64,000 bases of DNA from Pseudomonadota bacterium (lineage in GTDB: Bacteria; Pseudomonadota; Gammaproteobacteria; Burkholderiales; Burkholderiaceae_B): the NCBI GenBank assembly GCA_023423975.1, contig JAFAEO010000027.1, positions 73,487 to 137,486 of the forward strand, in the 5' to 3' direction. Both the position numbers and the translations under genes were made by a program. Position 1 is the first letter of the stretch. Every line of letters starts with the position of its first letter. The notes beneath the pieces were generated by a model. It was not told the origin of the DNA. It did no database searches and saw only the letters and a program-made list of their open reading frames with translations. Positions 51,068 through 60,346 of this stretch are shown piece after piece.

Positions 51068-54039
51068 GATGGGGCTCCCTGGGCATTCGGCGGCGTTGGA
51101 TTGGTCGAGACGTTGCCATCGCTGCCCTGATCAGATGCGATGCTCTCGCTACTGGTATTGTCTTCGGCCGTCTCTGCCGACACTTTTTTGTAAAATCGCA
51201 AGGATTGGTGACTCAGCGCAACCAGCATGAATAGGGTAGAGCCAACAACGACTGCGAATACGCCCAGGTCAAACAGGATGACACTGGACAAATGCACATG
51301 TCCCAGGGGGCCAAGGTCAACATCTGCGGCCAGTGCCGATAGAAACGGTAGCTTGAACAGCCATGCGGACATGCCGGCAGCGCCGGCCATCAGTAAGCCA
51401 CCTGCGATCCAGTACTGGGGAAAGATTCGCGAGCGGTCTTCGACCCAGCGAATGCCGCCCATCATGTATTGCAAAATAACAGCAGCAGCAAAAATCAGAC
51501 CGGCAACAAAACCGCCGCCGGGCAAATTATGCCCGCGCAACAGGAAAAATAAGGCAATCAGCGTGGCAATCGGCATGATAAAGCGCGAAAGCACGGTCGG
51601 TACCAGCATAGTGCCCGTCGGCAGTTCTGCATCCTCGTCGACAACGGCCGTATCGCCGCTCTGGCGAAAGCGCCGGTCTTCCAGCGCCTTCAAACTTTCT
51701 CGGGGCGGACGAAAACGTCGCAACAGGGCGTATACGGTTAGCGCGACGATGCTAAGTACGGTGATTTCACCATAGGTATCGAAACCGCGGAAGTCTACCA
51801 GTAAGACATTGACAACATTGGTGCCGCCACCCTCGGGTAGTGCTTTTTCCAGATAAAACGATGAGACCCCATCAGGTCTGGGACGTGATAACTGTAGATA
51901 GGTGAGCACGGACATACCCAGGCCGGCGATCACGGCGATTGTCATATCGCGCAAACGCCGCACCAGGGCCCGGCCGCGGTCCGACGGCGGCTCTGTGGAC
52001 ATTCTACGCGGCAGCCAGCGTAATCCGAGCAGCAGCAGGATGGTAGTGACCATTTCCACGACCAATTGGGTGAGCGCAAGATCCGGCGCTGACAGCCACA
52101 AATAAGTGAGGCTGCTGCACAGGCCGGCGCCGCCGAGCAGAACCAGGGAGCGGAAACGGTTGTACTTTGCCTGATAGGCAGCACCTACAGCGCAGCATGA
52201 GCCGATAATCCACAACAGCGTAAAGGGCAGATCGATATTGCGCATGACCAGTTGCGGCCAGGCTTCAAACAGCAATAACGGCAGAATAGTGACTACGACA
52301 GTAATAACGACAATCCACAATACCTGGGGCTGCAGCCGTTTTGTGGAAAACAGATTCATTGCCTGGTAGGCCACCGTATCCAGCAGATTCATCGTGAAAT
52401 CAAAGAAAATACGCCCGTCGATACGATACAGCAGCGGCGTCTGGCCAGGGGTGCGTCGCTGTAAGGGCCGCAGGACCAGGGCCAGCAGGATACCGCCGCC
52501 CATGGCGATCAGACTCATCGTGAGCGGCAAATTGAAACCATGCCATATGGCAAGACTGTATTGCGGCAACGTTGGTCCGAGAATTGAATGAGCAGCAGAG
52601 GACAACACAGGGCCGATGATGGTTTGCGGCATGATACCGATCAACAGACAGGTCAGCACCAGAATGCCGCTGGGCACAAGCATCCACAACGGTGGCTCGT
52701 GCGGCTCTCTGGGCAGGTCGGTCGCTTTGGGACCAAAGAAGACCTGCATGATCAGCCGCAGGGAATAGGCCACACTGAACGCACTGGCCAGCACGGCAAA
52801 GACCGGCAGCCAGCGAGACACTTCAAGATAATCCGGCAGGTTCAGCGTTTCGGCAAAAAACATTTCTTTTGAAATAAAACCGTTAAGCAGCGGCACACCG
52901 GCCATGGCAGCCGCAGCCACAACGGCCAGGGTCGCGGTGATCGGCATCGCCTTGCGCAGCCCGGACAGCAGGACCAGATCCCGGGTGCCGGTTTCATGAT
53001 CGACAATGCCGGTAGCCATAAAGAGCGACGCCTTGAATGTGGCATGATTGATCATGTGAAACAGGGCGGCAATGAGTGCCAATTTGCTGTTCAGGCCCAG
53101 CAGCAGGGTAATCAGGCCAAGGTGGCTGATCGTGGAATATGCCAGGACCGCTTTCATGTCCCTTTGGAATGTCGCCACATAGGCGCCCAGAAACAGCGAA
53201 CACAACCCGGCCATGCCGATAATCCAGAACCAGGCTGAGGTGCCTGCCAGCACCGGCCAGAACCGCGCCAATATGAACACGCCGGCTTTGACCATGGTTG
53301 CCGAATGCAGATAAGCCGAAACTGGTGTGGGCGCAGCCATTGCATTGGGCAACCAGAAATGGAACGGGAACTGCGCACTTTTGGTCAGGGCGCCGAGCGC
53401 GAACAGAACCAGTATGGTCATATACCATGGGTGATTGCGCAAAGTGTCGCCCGAATTGAGCACAGCGTCCAGATCATAGCTGCCTACAATGTGCCCGATC
53501 ATGAGCATGGCTGCCAACAGACAAAACCCGCCGGCCGCCGTAATGGTTAGCGCCATCCGGGCGCCGCGCTTGGCATCCTGACGATGATTCCAATAGGCGA
53601 TCAGCATGAAGGAGGACAGACTGGTCAACTCCCAGAAGATAACCAACTGAATAATATTGCCGGACAGCACCACGCCCAGCATTGACCCCATGAACGCCAG
53701 AAAGAAGGAATAGAAACGGGTAACCGGATCTTTAGGCGACATATAGTAGCGGGCATACAGCACTACCAGCGCACCCATAACGGTGATCAGCAGCGAAAAA
53801 AGCCACGCATAGCCGTCCATGCGAAATACAAGATTCAGCTTATAGGAGGGCACCCATTCGAGGGTCTGGACGACGGTGTTGCCCTGCAACATATCGGGCA
53901 AAAACGACAGGGTGATCAGGGCGCCGATGACTGCGATAATACCTGCCATCCAAGCTTCCGGAGATCTGGCGTGTACGGGCAGCAGGCCGACAAGTATACT
54001 ACCCAGAAATGGAAGAATTAGAAGCAGAATTAATGACAT
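51058..54039 (-). CDS. mrpA: Fused cation/proton antiporter subunit MrpA-MrpB
   Basis: 993 aa, first gene of the operon. The N-terminal two thirds is the NuoL-like MrpA (FYSFFLAFMGSMLGVVLSGNIIQLVIFWELTSLSSFMLI, ALTKSAQFPFHFWLPNAMAAPTPVSAYLHSATMVKAG). A central MrpA C-terminal domain follows, then an MrpB domain at about residues 830-960 (PIATLIALFFLLRGHNLPGGGFVAGL). The A-B fusion is the PhaAB arrangement of six-gene Mrp operons in proteobacteria. The complex exchanges Na+ or K+ for protons for pH and salt homeostasis. A sigma/anti-sigma fusion gene lies 228 bases upstream on the same strand. Confidence 0.95.
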   Translation of the reverse strand: MSLILLLILPFLGSILVGLLPVHARSPEAWMAGIIAVIGALITLSFLPDMLQGNTVVQTLEWVPSYKLNLVFRMDGYAWLFSLLITVMGALVVLYARYYMSPKDPVTRFYSFFLAFMGSMLGVVLSGNIIQLVIFWELTSLSSFMLIAYWNHRQDAKRGARMALTITAAGGFCLLAAMLMIGHIVGSYDLDAVLNSGDTLRNHPWYMTILVLFALGALTKSAQFPFHFWLPNAMAAPTPVSAYLHSATMVKAGVFILARFWPVLAGTSAWFWIIGMAGLCSLFLGAYVATFQRDMKAVLAYSTISHLGLITLLLGLNSKLALIAALFHMINHATFKASLFMATGIVDHETGTRDLVLLSGLRKAMPITATLAVVAAAAMAGVPLLNGFISKEMFFAETLNLPDYLEVSRWLPVFAVLASAFSVAYSLRLIMQVFFGPKATDLPREPHEPPLWMLVPSGILVLTCLLIGIMPQTIIGPVLSSAAHSILGPTLPQYSLAIWHGFNLPLTMSLIAMGGGILLALVLRPLQRRTPGQTPLLYRIDGRIFFDFTMNLLDTVAYQAMNLFSTKRLQPQVLWIVVITVVVTILPLLLFEAWPQLVMRNIDLPFTLLWIIGSCCAVGAAYQAKYNRFRSLVLLGGAGLCSSLTYLWLSAPDLALTQLVVEMVTTILLLLGLRWLPRRMSTEPPSDRGRALVRRLRDMTIAVIAGLGMSVLTYLQLSRPRPDGVSSFYLEKALPEGGGTNVVNVLLVDFRGFDTYGEITVLSIVALTVYALLRRFRPPRESLKALEDRRFRQSGDTAVVDEDAELPTGTMLVPTVLSRFIMPIATLIALFFLLRGHNLPGGGFVAGLIFAAAVILQYMMGGIRWVEDRSRIFPQYWIAGGLLMAGAAGMSAWLFKLPFLSALAADVDLGPLGHVHLSSVILFDLGVFAVVVGSTLFMLVALSHQSLRFYKKVSAETAEDNTSSESIASDQGSDGNVSTNPTPPNAQGAPSWN

Positions 54040-54129
54040 TTAGTGCTATTTATGAAGAATTATGGCGAATTATTACAATCATACTTTATCTTTTTGCATC
54101 GACGCGCATATTTTTCATCAGCTCCTGAA

Positions 54130-54141
54130 TTTCAGCTGAAA
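54130..54141. promoter_or_regulatory. Palindrome upstream of mrpA
   Basis: TTTCAGCTGAAA is a perfect 12-base palindrome 91 bases before the mrpA start, in the gap after the sigma/anti-sigma fusion gene. It is a candidate operator. No clear sigma-70 promoter was found in this 228-base gap. Confidence 0.4.
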
Positions 54142-54267
54142 AAAAACGGCAGTCGCCTAAGGTTTCGCGCTAGGGCAGCGAGGCCTGATTTCAAAAAAAT
54201 GCCATGCACCTAAGCGGGTTGCAAGCGCCGGAATGCCGGGAAAAGTCCGGGGAGTAGGAGATCCGTG

Positions 54268-55575
54268 TTACAGATCCGCGACGGTTCCCTTGTAAAGGAT
54301 GGTGCCCGAAGGCCTGTCATTGCGCGAACCACCATCTGGTTCCAGGCTGATCAACAGCTGATCTCCCGCAGCAATGGGCCCGATCCGTTCTGCGGTCAGC
54401 ACAAAGGCTTTGTTGTCACGGATCAGGGTAAGGGCGCTGTCGCCACCGCTGGATCGTTTCCATGCCTGGAGCACCAGGCCGTCAGATACCGTCTGGCGCA
54501 CGACCGGAGAAAATTGGGCATCGCCCGCAGCATTGAATCGAACAACCCAGCCCGTTTGCGCATTGCTCATGGAGGAGTCCAGCACGGCAACTTTTCTGGG
54601 CAGATCAGAAGCCGGAGTGCCGACATACCAGAAAGTGAATGCAGCAATGGCCAATAGCAGCGCCAGTGTGCGCCACAGGGGAAGCATGAACCAGAGCTTG
54701 CGCAAGGTGGTTTTCAAACCCGAAGCGTAGGGCTGTTCGGCGCCGTCTTCCTCGTCTGCCTCGAGTCCCAGCGTAGCGCTAACCGCCGCTTTGGCAAATG
54801 CGGTGTTCTTTATTTTTTCCCAAACACGGCTACTGGCCACTTGCGCCGGCAGTTGGCTGAGCAAATGGGTAAACTGGGCTTCCCATAGCAAGGCGATGCG
54901 TGAGACACCAGCATCGTCATTCATCAATTTGTAGACCAGTTTTTCTTCGTTTTCGGACAATCCACCCAATACATATTCGCCCATTTTTTCAGTGGCATGA
55001 TGCGGTGGAGAAAATTCTGGCAGATGCTTGGCCAGGTGCTGCAACCCAAGAAACAAATTTTCCTTGAATCGGCCCAGCGGCATACCGACCTTGGTCGCGG
55101 TTTGCGCCTGCGACATGCCGCTGAAATACATATTGATCAGCGCCTTTTGCGGCTCTTCGGGCAACTCTTCCAAATGCAGATAAAAGGCTGGTGTTACCGG
55201 CAGGTCTTCCCGTACGTCGGCATGCAGATTGCTGGAAACTTCATTGAGCACCGATTCATCCTGGCCCTTGCTGGCCGTCTGGATTGCATCGTAGTGTTCC
55301 TTGAAAATCTGGCTGATGCGATAGCGCAGGATGGAGAATATCCATCCGCGTGCCGGCCCCATTTCTTCATCGTAGGCCTCGGCATTGTTCCAGATAAGCA
55401 CAAATGTGGATACGACGGCCTGTTCGGCCAGATTGTAATTACCCAATACGCGCAAGGACAAGGCAACCATGAGCGGCGCTTCATGTTTGAACAGAGTCTG
55501 CAAGGCACTTTTCTGTCCTTTTGCACACGCTTTTAAGATTTTCTCGTAATTAAAAGGGGTGTTTCTGGCAAACAT
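54268..55575 (-). CDS. ECF sigma factor fused to RskA-type anti-sigma factor
   Basis: 435 aa in one uninterrupted frame. Residues about 18-93 are sigma region 2 (LRVLGNYNLAEQAVVSTFVLIWNNAEAYD, GPARGWIFSILRYRISQIF). Residues about 135-186 are region 4 with its helix-turn-helix (ELPEEPQKALINMYFSGMSQAQTATKVGMPLGRFKENLFLGLQHL). Residues about 197-255 match the anti-sigma binding helix bundle of RskA (GEYVLGGLSENEEKLVYKLM, ALLWEAQFTHLLSQLP, RVWEKI). One membrane segment lies at about 302-318. A periplasmic RskA C-terminal domain ends GPIAAGDQLLISLEPDGGS. In most bacteria the sigma and anti-sigma are two genes. Release would require proteolysis or a conformational change. It points toward the Mrp operon. 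Confidence 0.85.
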   Translation of the reverse strand: MFARNTPFNYEKILKACAKGQKSALQTLFKHEAPLMVALSLRVLGNYNLAEQAVVSTFVLIWNNAEAYDEEMGPARGWIFSILRYRISQIFKEHYDAIQTASKGQDESVLNEVSSNLHADVREDLPVTPAFYLHLEELPEEPQKALINMYFSGMSQAQTATKVGMPLGRFKENLFLGLQHLAKHLPEFSPPHHATEKMGEYVLGGLSENEEKLVYKLMNDDAGVSRIALLWEAQFTHLLSQLPAQVASSRVWEKIKNTAFAKAAVSATLGLEADEEDGAEQPYASGLKTTLRKLWFMLPLWRTLALLLAIAAFTFWYVGTPASDLPRKVAVLDSSMSNAQTGWVVRFNAAGDAQFSPVVRQTVSDGLVLQAWKRSSGGDSALTLIRDNKAFVLTAERIGPIAAGDQLLISLEPDGGSRNDRPSGTILYKGTVADL

Positions 55576-55701
55576 TTACTTTTTCCAGGCAATTGGGTGA
55601 AAATAGATTCAAGTTTAACCGTAAACCGGCTCATTGCATACGTTTGACATTGTACGGGGCGTGTTACAAGAGCCAGTTACAGCAGATATTCAAGGAAAGC
55701 A

Positions 55702-56481
55702 ATGCAACAACAGGGTTCATACACAGACGGCTTCGGGCTGCATGATAAAGTGGTCCTGATCAGCGGCTCAACGCGCGGACTTGGCCTGGAAATGGCCTCG
55801 GCCATGGCACGCAGTGGCGCGCTGGTATATATCAATGGGCGCAGCGCCGAATCGGTGGAACAGACCCGCGATGCACTGCGGCAAACAGGCATAGAGGTGC
55901 AGGGCTTGGTTGGCGATATGTCGGTTGTGTCAGACATCGACCGCTGCATGGCTTACCTGGCTGACCAGCACGGGCGCTGCGACGTGCTGGTCAATAATAT
56001 GGGAATCCGGATCCGTCAGCCCATGGCCGCTTTCAATTTTGCGCAAATGCAGCAGATGCTGCAAGTTAATCTGCTGGGCGCCATGTATTTGTCACAGAAA
56101 GCGGCAGCACTGATGAAAAAGCAGCACTGGGGCAGGTTGATCACTATCACGTCGGTGGCAGGGCACATCGCCCGCCCTGGGGATGGCGTTTATCCGATTG
56201 CCAAACAAGGCCTGACCGGTATGATGCGGGCGCTGGCAGTGGAGTTCGCCGCCAGCGGCATTACCAGCAACGCGATTGCGCCAGGCACCTTTGCCACAGA
56301 GACCAATCTGCAAATGGTCAATTCCGCAGCCGGACAAACGCTGGCAACGCGCAATCCGACAGGACGCTGGGGCAGGCCAGAAGAAATTGCCGGACTGGCG
56401 GTGTTCCTGGCTTCTGACCTTTCAGCCTATATCAATGGACAAGTCATCGCTGTGGATGGGGGCCTGTCCGTTCAGTTCTGA
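55702..56481 (+). CDS. Short-chain dehydrogenase/reductase (SDR)
   Basis: 259 aa classical SDR. The NAD(P) site is SGSTRGLGL (residues 21-29) with NNMG at 98-101; the catalytic set is Ser151, Tyr164 and Lys168. VDGGLSVQF closes the chain as usual. It most resembles gluconate 5-dehydrogenase and 3-oxoacyl-ACP reductase-like oxidoreductases; substrate unknown. It is divergent from the sigma/anti-sigma gene and convergent with the Bug gene 3 bases away. Confidence 0.9.
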   Translation: MQQQGSYTDGFGLHDKVVLISGSTRGLGLEMASAMARSGALVYINGRSAESVEQTRDALRQTGIEVQGLVGDMSVVSDIDRCMAYLADQHGRCDVLVNNMGIRIRQPMAAFNFAQMQQMLQVNLLGAMYLSQKAAALMKKQHWGRLITITSVAGHIARPGDGVYPIAKQGLTGMMRALAVEFAASGITSNAIAPGTFATETNLQMVNSAAGQTLATRNPTGRWGRPEEIAGLAVFLASDLSAYINGQVIAVDGGLSVQF

Positions 56482-56484
56482 CGA

Positions 56485-57486
56485 TTAATTGATTTTCAGA
56501 TTCAGTTTTTCAATCAACGGCTGCCAGCGCGCTTTTTCCTGATTCATATAATCGCGAAACGCTTCAGGCGTGCTCGGTATGGGATCCATATAAATCGCCT
56601 TGAGCTGTTTGCCCACTTCGGGATCCCGGAGCGCAGTCAACAGCGCGTCGGTAAGCATATTGCGAATGGCAATCGGCACTTTTGACGAAGTAACAAAACC
56701 GGACCAGGCAGCGCCTTCAATGCCGGGCGCACCGGCCTCTGATACCGTAGGAATATCCGGCAGGGAGCTGTTGCGCTGCGCACTGGTCTGCGCCAATGCA
56801 ACCAGTCTGCCTTCTTTGACCAGCGGCAGTACGGCAATGGGCGCCAGCGCGGTAAACTGGGTATCGCCCGCAATGAGTGAATTGAGCGCGGCGGGTGAAG
56901 ACGGATAGGGCACAGCGGTCGCCTTGCCGTTCACTGCCTGCAGCATCAGCTCGATGGAAAGATGTGATCCAGTGCCGTTGCCCGATGTCGCAAAATTCAG
57001 TTTATCTGGCTCTGCCTGAATCTTGCTGATTAACTCCTTCAAGGTCTTGATGCCCGACTGCTTTGTCACAACAATCACATTCGGTTGCGTCACTGCCATG
57101 GTCAGCGGCGCAAGATCTTTTTCAGGGTCGTAAGGCAAGTTATTGTAAATAAACTGGTTATTCACCAGCGGACCGGTAATGGAAATACCAAAGGTATAGC
57201 CGTCAGGTTTGGCTTTAGCCACCTGGTTCGTACCAATATTGCCGCCCGCGCCGGCTTTATTTTCAATCACGATCGTCTGGCCCAGTTTTTTCTCGGCGCT
57301 TCCGGCAATAATACGCGCGATCTGGTCGGGCGTGGAACCTGGGCCGAACGGTACAATCAGCTTGAGCGGATGTTCGGGCCATTTGCTTTCATCGGCACGC
57401 GCCTGGGGCGCGGCCACGACTAGCGAACCGGCAGTCAGGCTTGCAAGAGCCAGGCCGATCATTGTTTTTCTTTTGTTCTTTTGCAT
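56485..57486 (-). CDS. Bug/TctC family periplasmic substrate-binding protein
   Basis: 333 aa with a signal peptide cleaved after QARA (about residue 31). Typical Bug motifs are PLKLIVPFGPGSTPDQIARI, VIENKAGAGGNIGTNQVAKAKPDGYT, FATSGNGTGSHLSIELM and VPYPSSPAALNSLIAGDTQF. These proteins bind carboxylates or other small solutes. No TctA/TctB membrane partners are adjacent; orphan Bug genes are very common in Alcaligenaceae. Confidence 0.93.
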   Translation of the reverse strand: MQKNKRKTMIGLALASLTAGSLVVAAPQARADESKWPEHPLKLIVPFGPGSTPDQIARIIAGSAEKKLGQTIVIENKAGAGGNIGTNQVAKAKPDGYTFGISITGPLVNNQFIYNNLPYDPEKDLAPLTMAVTQPNVIVVTKQSGIKTLKELISKIQAEPDKLNFATSGNGTGSHLSIELMLQAVNGKATAVPYPSSPAALNSLIAGDTQFTALAPIAVLPLVKEGRLVALAQTSAQRNSSLPDIPTVSEAGAPGIEGAAWSGFVTSSKVPIAIRNMLTDALLTALRDPEVGKQLKAIYMDPIPSTPEAFRDYMNQEKARWQPLIEKLNLKIN

Positions 57487-57538
57487 TTTTCAAGCACATC
57501 CTTTGGAACAATTATCAATAAGCATAAGGGCAGCAGAA

Positions 57539-57910
57539 TCAGCGATCCATGCCAGTCATAATCTGTAGAAACACTTCGTAGGGCTGCATGTGCACCGGAC
57601 CGGTCTCGGCAGACACCGGGGTCTGCTGGATACGAACATATTCGGCGTAAGGCAATGTCGCCTTGAGCTTTTTGAAGCGCGCTTCACACTCGGGAAACAT
57701 ATCTGTCTCTGCCGGATCGTCCATGTAATTGGTTGCGTACTCGGCGGTCATGCAGGCAATAATAGCCCGTTCCTTGTCGAACTGCGAATAGTCGCCAACA
57801 GTCTCGTGGGGACGATTCAGACTGGTCCACAGGTACGCCAGCGCAATCAGCACGAACAGCACGGCAATCAGATATTTTATTAAACGCATGCGATCACGGG
57901 TATCTTTCAT
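57539..57910 (-). CDS. Small membrane-anchored protein of unknown function
   Basis: 123 aa, not recognised. One N-terminal membrane segment (LIKYLIAVLFVLIALAYLWTSL) should anchor a periplasmic part of about 90 residues. It contains two cysteines (IACMTAEYA and FPECEARFKK) that could form a disulfide. The ATG overlaps the stop of the upstream lipoprotein gene as ATGA, so the two proteins are probably made together. No function can be inferred. Confidence 0.7.
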   Translation of the reverse strand: MKDTRDRMRLIKYLIAVLFVLIALAYLWTSLNRPHETVGDYSQFDKERAIIACMTAEYATNYMDDPAETDMFPECEARFKKLKATLPYAEYVRIQQTPVSAETGPVHMQPYEVFLQIMTGMDR

Positions 57911-58317
57911 AAGCCGGGATCCTCTTTTTTCAGGCCGAAAAGCGTAGTTGCCAGTTTTTCATATGTGGTTTTGGCCGCAGGTGGCAGATTATCAAAGACA
58001 TCGTGCAGCGAATATTTCATGCGGTACGCCCGCTGAAAGCTGTCATATACCTCGGTTTGCTGATCACGCAGCTGTCTCGCCGAAACGTTCTGCATCAACG
58101 TGGCGTAGGCCGCATGGCATTCCTGCTGAATGGTCGCCACCGCCTGTTTGTCGACGTATTTGCCGCTAAGCAACAGGGAGGCACGCGTCACCATGCAATC
58201 GGACATCAGCGCCAGTCGCAGACGTTCATCGTCCTGCCGATCCGAGCAGGCGCTCAGGCCGGCAAGCAAAGAAAGGATGACAGTAAGTCTGAACATTGGG
58301 CGGTATTTGCAGCGCAT
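57907..58317 (-). CDS. Small putative lipoprotein of unknown function
   Basis: 136 aa, not recognised. The signal sequence MFRLTVILSLLAGLSAC gives a lipobox LSAC. The mature part is helical with two cysteines (LMSDCMVTRAS and QQECHAAYATL). The ATG at 58317 has GGAAAAA just upstream; an ATG at 58332 and one at 58296 are alternatives. It is translationally coupled to the small membrane protein downstream and divergent from the M23 peptidase gene. Confidence 0.7.
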   Translation of the reverse strand: MRCKYRPMFRLTVILSLLAGLSACSDRQDDERLRLALMSDCMVTRASLLLSGKYVDKQAVATIQQECHAAYATLMQNVSARQLRDQQTEVYDSFQRAYRMKYSLHDVFDNLPPAAKTTYEKLATTLFGLKKEDPGL

Positions 58318-58464
58318 TTTTTCCGATAGCATGGCTCAAAAGAGGCCGTCGAAGGCAACGGCGCTCACGACAAAGGTATATCCAGGCATCGCAGGGCAAT
58401 TGGAAAGTGGTAGAAACAAAAACTATACACGGATTTGCGCTGCGATTGAGCTGAAATAAGTAAA

Positions 58465-59232
58465 ATGCACTTTCATGTACATGCAAACCCATTTCCTTTC
58501 ATGCGCGCCATCCTGAGCCGGGTCGGCAGGGCCACGCTGATGCTGCTTGGTTGTCTTGCCGCCACCATGCACGCGCTGCCTGCGCTTGCCCAATCCGATG
58601 AGGACCTGGACACGGTGCCCGACGTGCCAACTGTCGATTCCGATGTCAAAACCATACGTGGGCTGGCCGATGACCTGGACCCGCCAAAAGGGTGCAATAG
58701 CAAGGGTTGCGGACCGTCTCTGAAACTGGATCTGAAAATCATGGGCTTTTTGTCCTCGCCGCTGGACAAGAGTTATGTCTCCTCACGTTTTGGCTTGCGC
58801 ATGCATCCCATCTACAATCAGTTGCGCTTTCACGCGGGCGTGGACCTGGTTGCGCCGGTAGGCACCCAGGTCAAAACGACACTGGGCGGCAAGATATCGT
58901 TCGCGGGCGCCAAGGGCGGTTACGGCAATACCGTGATCGTCGAGCATGGCTCGGGATATGAAACGCTATACGCGCATTTGCAGAAATTTGCCCCGCGCCT
59001 GGCGGTGGGACGGGTCGTTGACAAAGGCGAAGTCATTGGCCATTTGGGCGATACCGGCAAGGTGACCGGTGCGCATTTGCATTATGAGATCCGCTATAAC
59101 AATTATGCAGTCAATCCGCTGACCGGACAGGGCGCTGCTGGCATCGGCCGGATCCAGAAAACCTCTGTTATTAAAGGCGGCCAGAGCCAGCGCATGCGTT
59201 CCGGTCGCATCAGAACCATCATCCGTCCCTGA
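58465..59232 (+). CDS. M23 family metallopeptidase (peptidoglycan endopeptidase)
   Basis: 255 aa exported protein; a signal peptide ends near PALAQ (about residue 43). The LytM/M23 domain has all zinc and catalytic residues: His123 and Asp127 in FHAGVDLV, His171 in YAHLQ, and His204/His206 in GAHLHYEIR. It should cleave peptide crosslinks in peptidoglycan. Two cysteines (Cys77, Cys82) precede the domain. Unlike NlpD in this window it is catalytically complete. The start may instead be the ATG 12 codons later, which gives a cleaner signal peptide. Confidence 0.9.
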   Translation: MHFHVHANPFPFMRAILSRVGRATLMLLGCLAATMHALPALAQSDEDLDTVPDVPTVDSDVKTIRGLADDLDPPKGCNSKGCGPSLKLDLKIMGFLSSPLDKSYVSSRFGLRMHPIYNQLRFHAGVDLVAPVGTQVKTTLGGKISFAGAKGGYGNTVIVEHGSGYETLYAHLQKFAPRLAVGRVVDKGEVIGHLGDTGKVTGAHLHYEIRYNNYAVNPLTGQGAAGIGRIQKTSVIKGGQSQRMRSGRIRTIIRP

Positions 59233-59256
59233 CCGGCAGCGCAGCGAACAAAGCGT

Positions 59257-60183
59257 TTACCGGCGGTTCCAGGGCTGGGTCGCCAACGTCTCCTGCATGA
59301 AATCGATGAAGCATTGAATCCGCAGGGCCAGCGAAGAGTTTCGGTAATACACCGCATGAATCGGCTGGACCTGCTTTTCCGTCAACATAGGCAAAATCCG
59401 CAGCAGGCGTCCATCGCGGATATCGTCATACGTCATGAATTCAGACAGGCAGGCAATGCCGTGCCCAGCCAGCGCCATTTGACGCAACGTTTCGCCACTG
59501 GAGGCCGCCACACCTGGTGTAATGATCAGTCTGTCGGAAGCATCGGCGCGACGAATGGGCCACTGATTCAGACTATCCGGTTGCGTAAAGCCCAGCAACG
59601 TATGTTCGTCCAGCGCTGCGACTGTCTGCGGCGTGCCGCAACGGGATAAATAATCGGGACTGGCCAGCAGGTTGAGCGCGCTGCCGCCCAGCGGGCGGGC
59701 GTGCAGGGTCGAATCTTGCAAGGCACCAATCCGGATGGCAACATCCGTGCTTTGCTCCAGCAAATCAATATTGAGGTCATGGGTATTGAGCTGTAATTGA
59801 ATATGCGGATAGTTCTGACGAAATGTGCCAATGTAGGGCACGATCATATGCCGCATAAAGGGCGAGGCCGCATTGATTCGTAACCGTCCGGCCGGAGATT
59901 GTCGCCGGGTGGCAAGGGTCTCCTGCATGGCCTGCATCCGCGCAATAATGATTCGGGCATGCTCCAGCAGGAAGCGACCTTCTTCGGTCAGATGCATGCG
60001 GCGGGTGGTGCGGTTAAGCAACGTTGTCTCCAGGCTCTGTTCAAGTCGGGACAAGGTCCGGCTGACCGCAGATGGTGTCAGGCTCAGTTGTTCGGCCGCC
60101 GCACTGATGGAGCCGCTGTCGATGACAGTGACAAACGTCAGCAGATCGTCGGAATTGGTCGTCAAAACGCCAGCCTTTTGCAT
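59257..60183 (-). CDS. LysR family transcriptional regulator
   Basis: 308 aa. N-terminal helix-turn-helix LLTFVTVIDSGSISAAAEQLSLTPSAVSRTLSRLEQSLETTLLNRTTRRMHLTEEG (about residues 14-70) is followed by a LysR effector-binding domain. The closest type is the DsdC/AaeR-like group that often regulates nearby oxidoreductases. Its target is unknown; ohr upstream on the same strand is 163 bases away, and the M23 gene is convergent. Confidence 0.92.
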   Translation of the reverse strand: MQKAGVLTTNSDDLLTFVTVIDSGSISAAAEQLSLTPSAVSRTLSRLEQSLETTLLNRTTRRMHLTEEGRFLLEHARIIIARMQAMQETLATRRQSPAGRLRINAASPFMRHMIVPYIGTFRQNYPHIQLQLNTHDLNIDLLEQSTDVAIRIGALQDSTLHARPLGGSALNLLASPDYLSRCGTPQTVAALDEHTLLGFTQPDSLNQWPIRRADASDRLIITPGVAASSGETLRQMALAGHGIACLSEFMTYDDIRDGRLLRILPMLTEKQVQPIHAVYYRNSSLALRIQCFIDFMQETLATQPWNRR

Positions 60184-60346
60184 ATATTAAATTGTCCCAG
60201 TCACGAGCCAGGCCATCGAGGCGGGTCATCGGTTTGTTGCGGCCAGGCACTGCAATCGCCGCCATGCGCAATGTCATTTTTAATCACGCGAAACTGCCGC
60301 GGCATCACATGGACGACGCGGCAGGGTAGAGAAGCGCACCGCCGTA

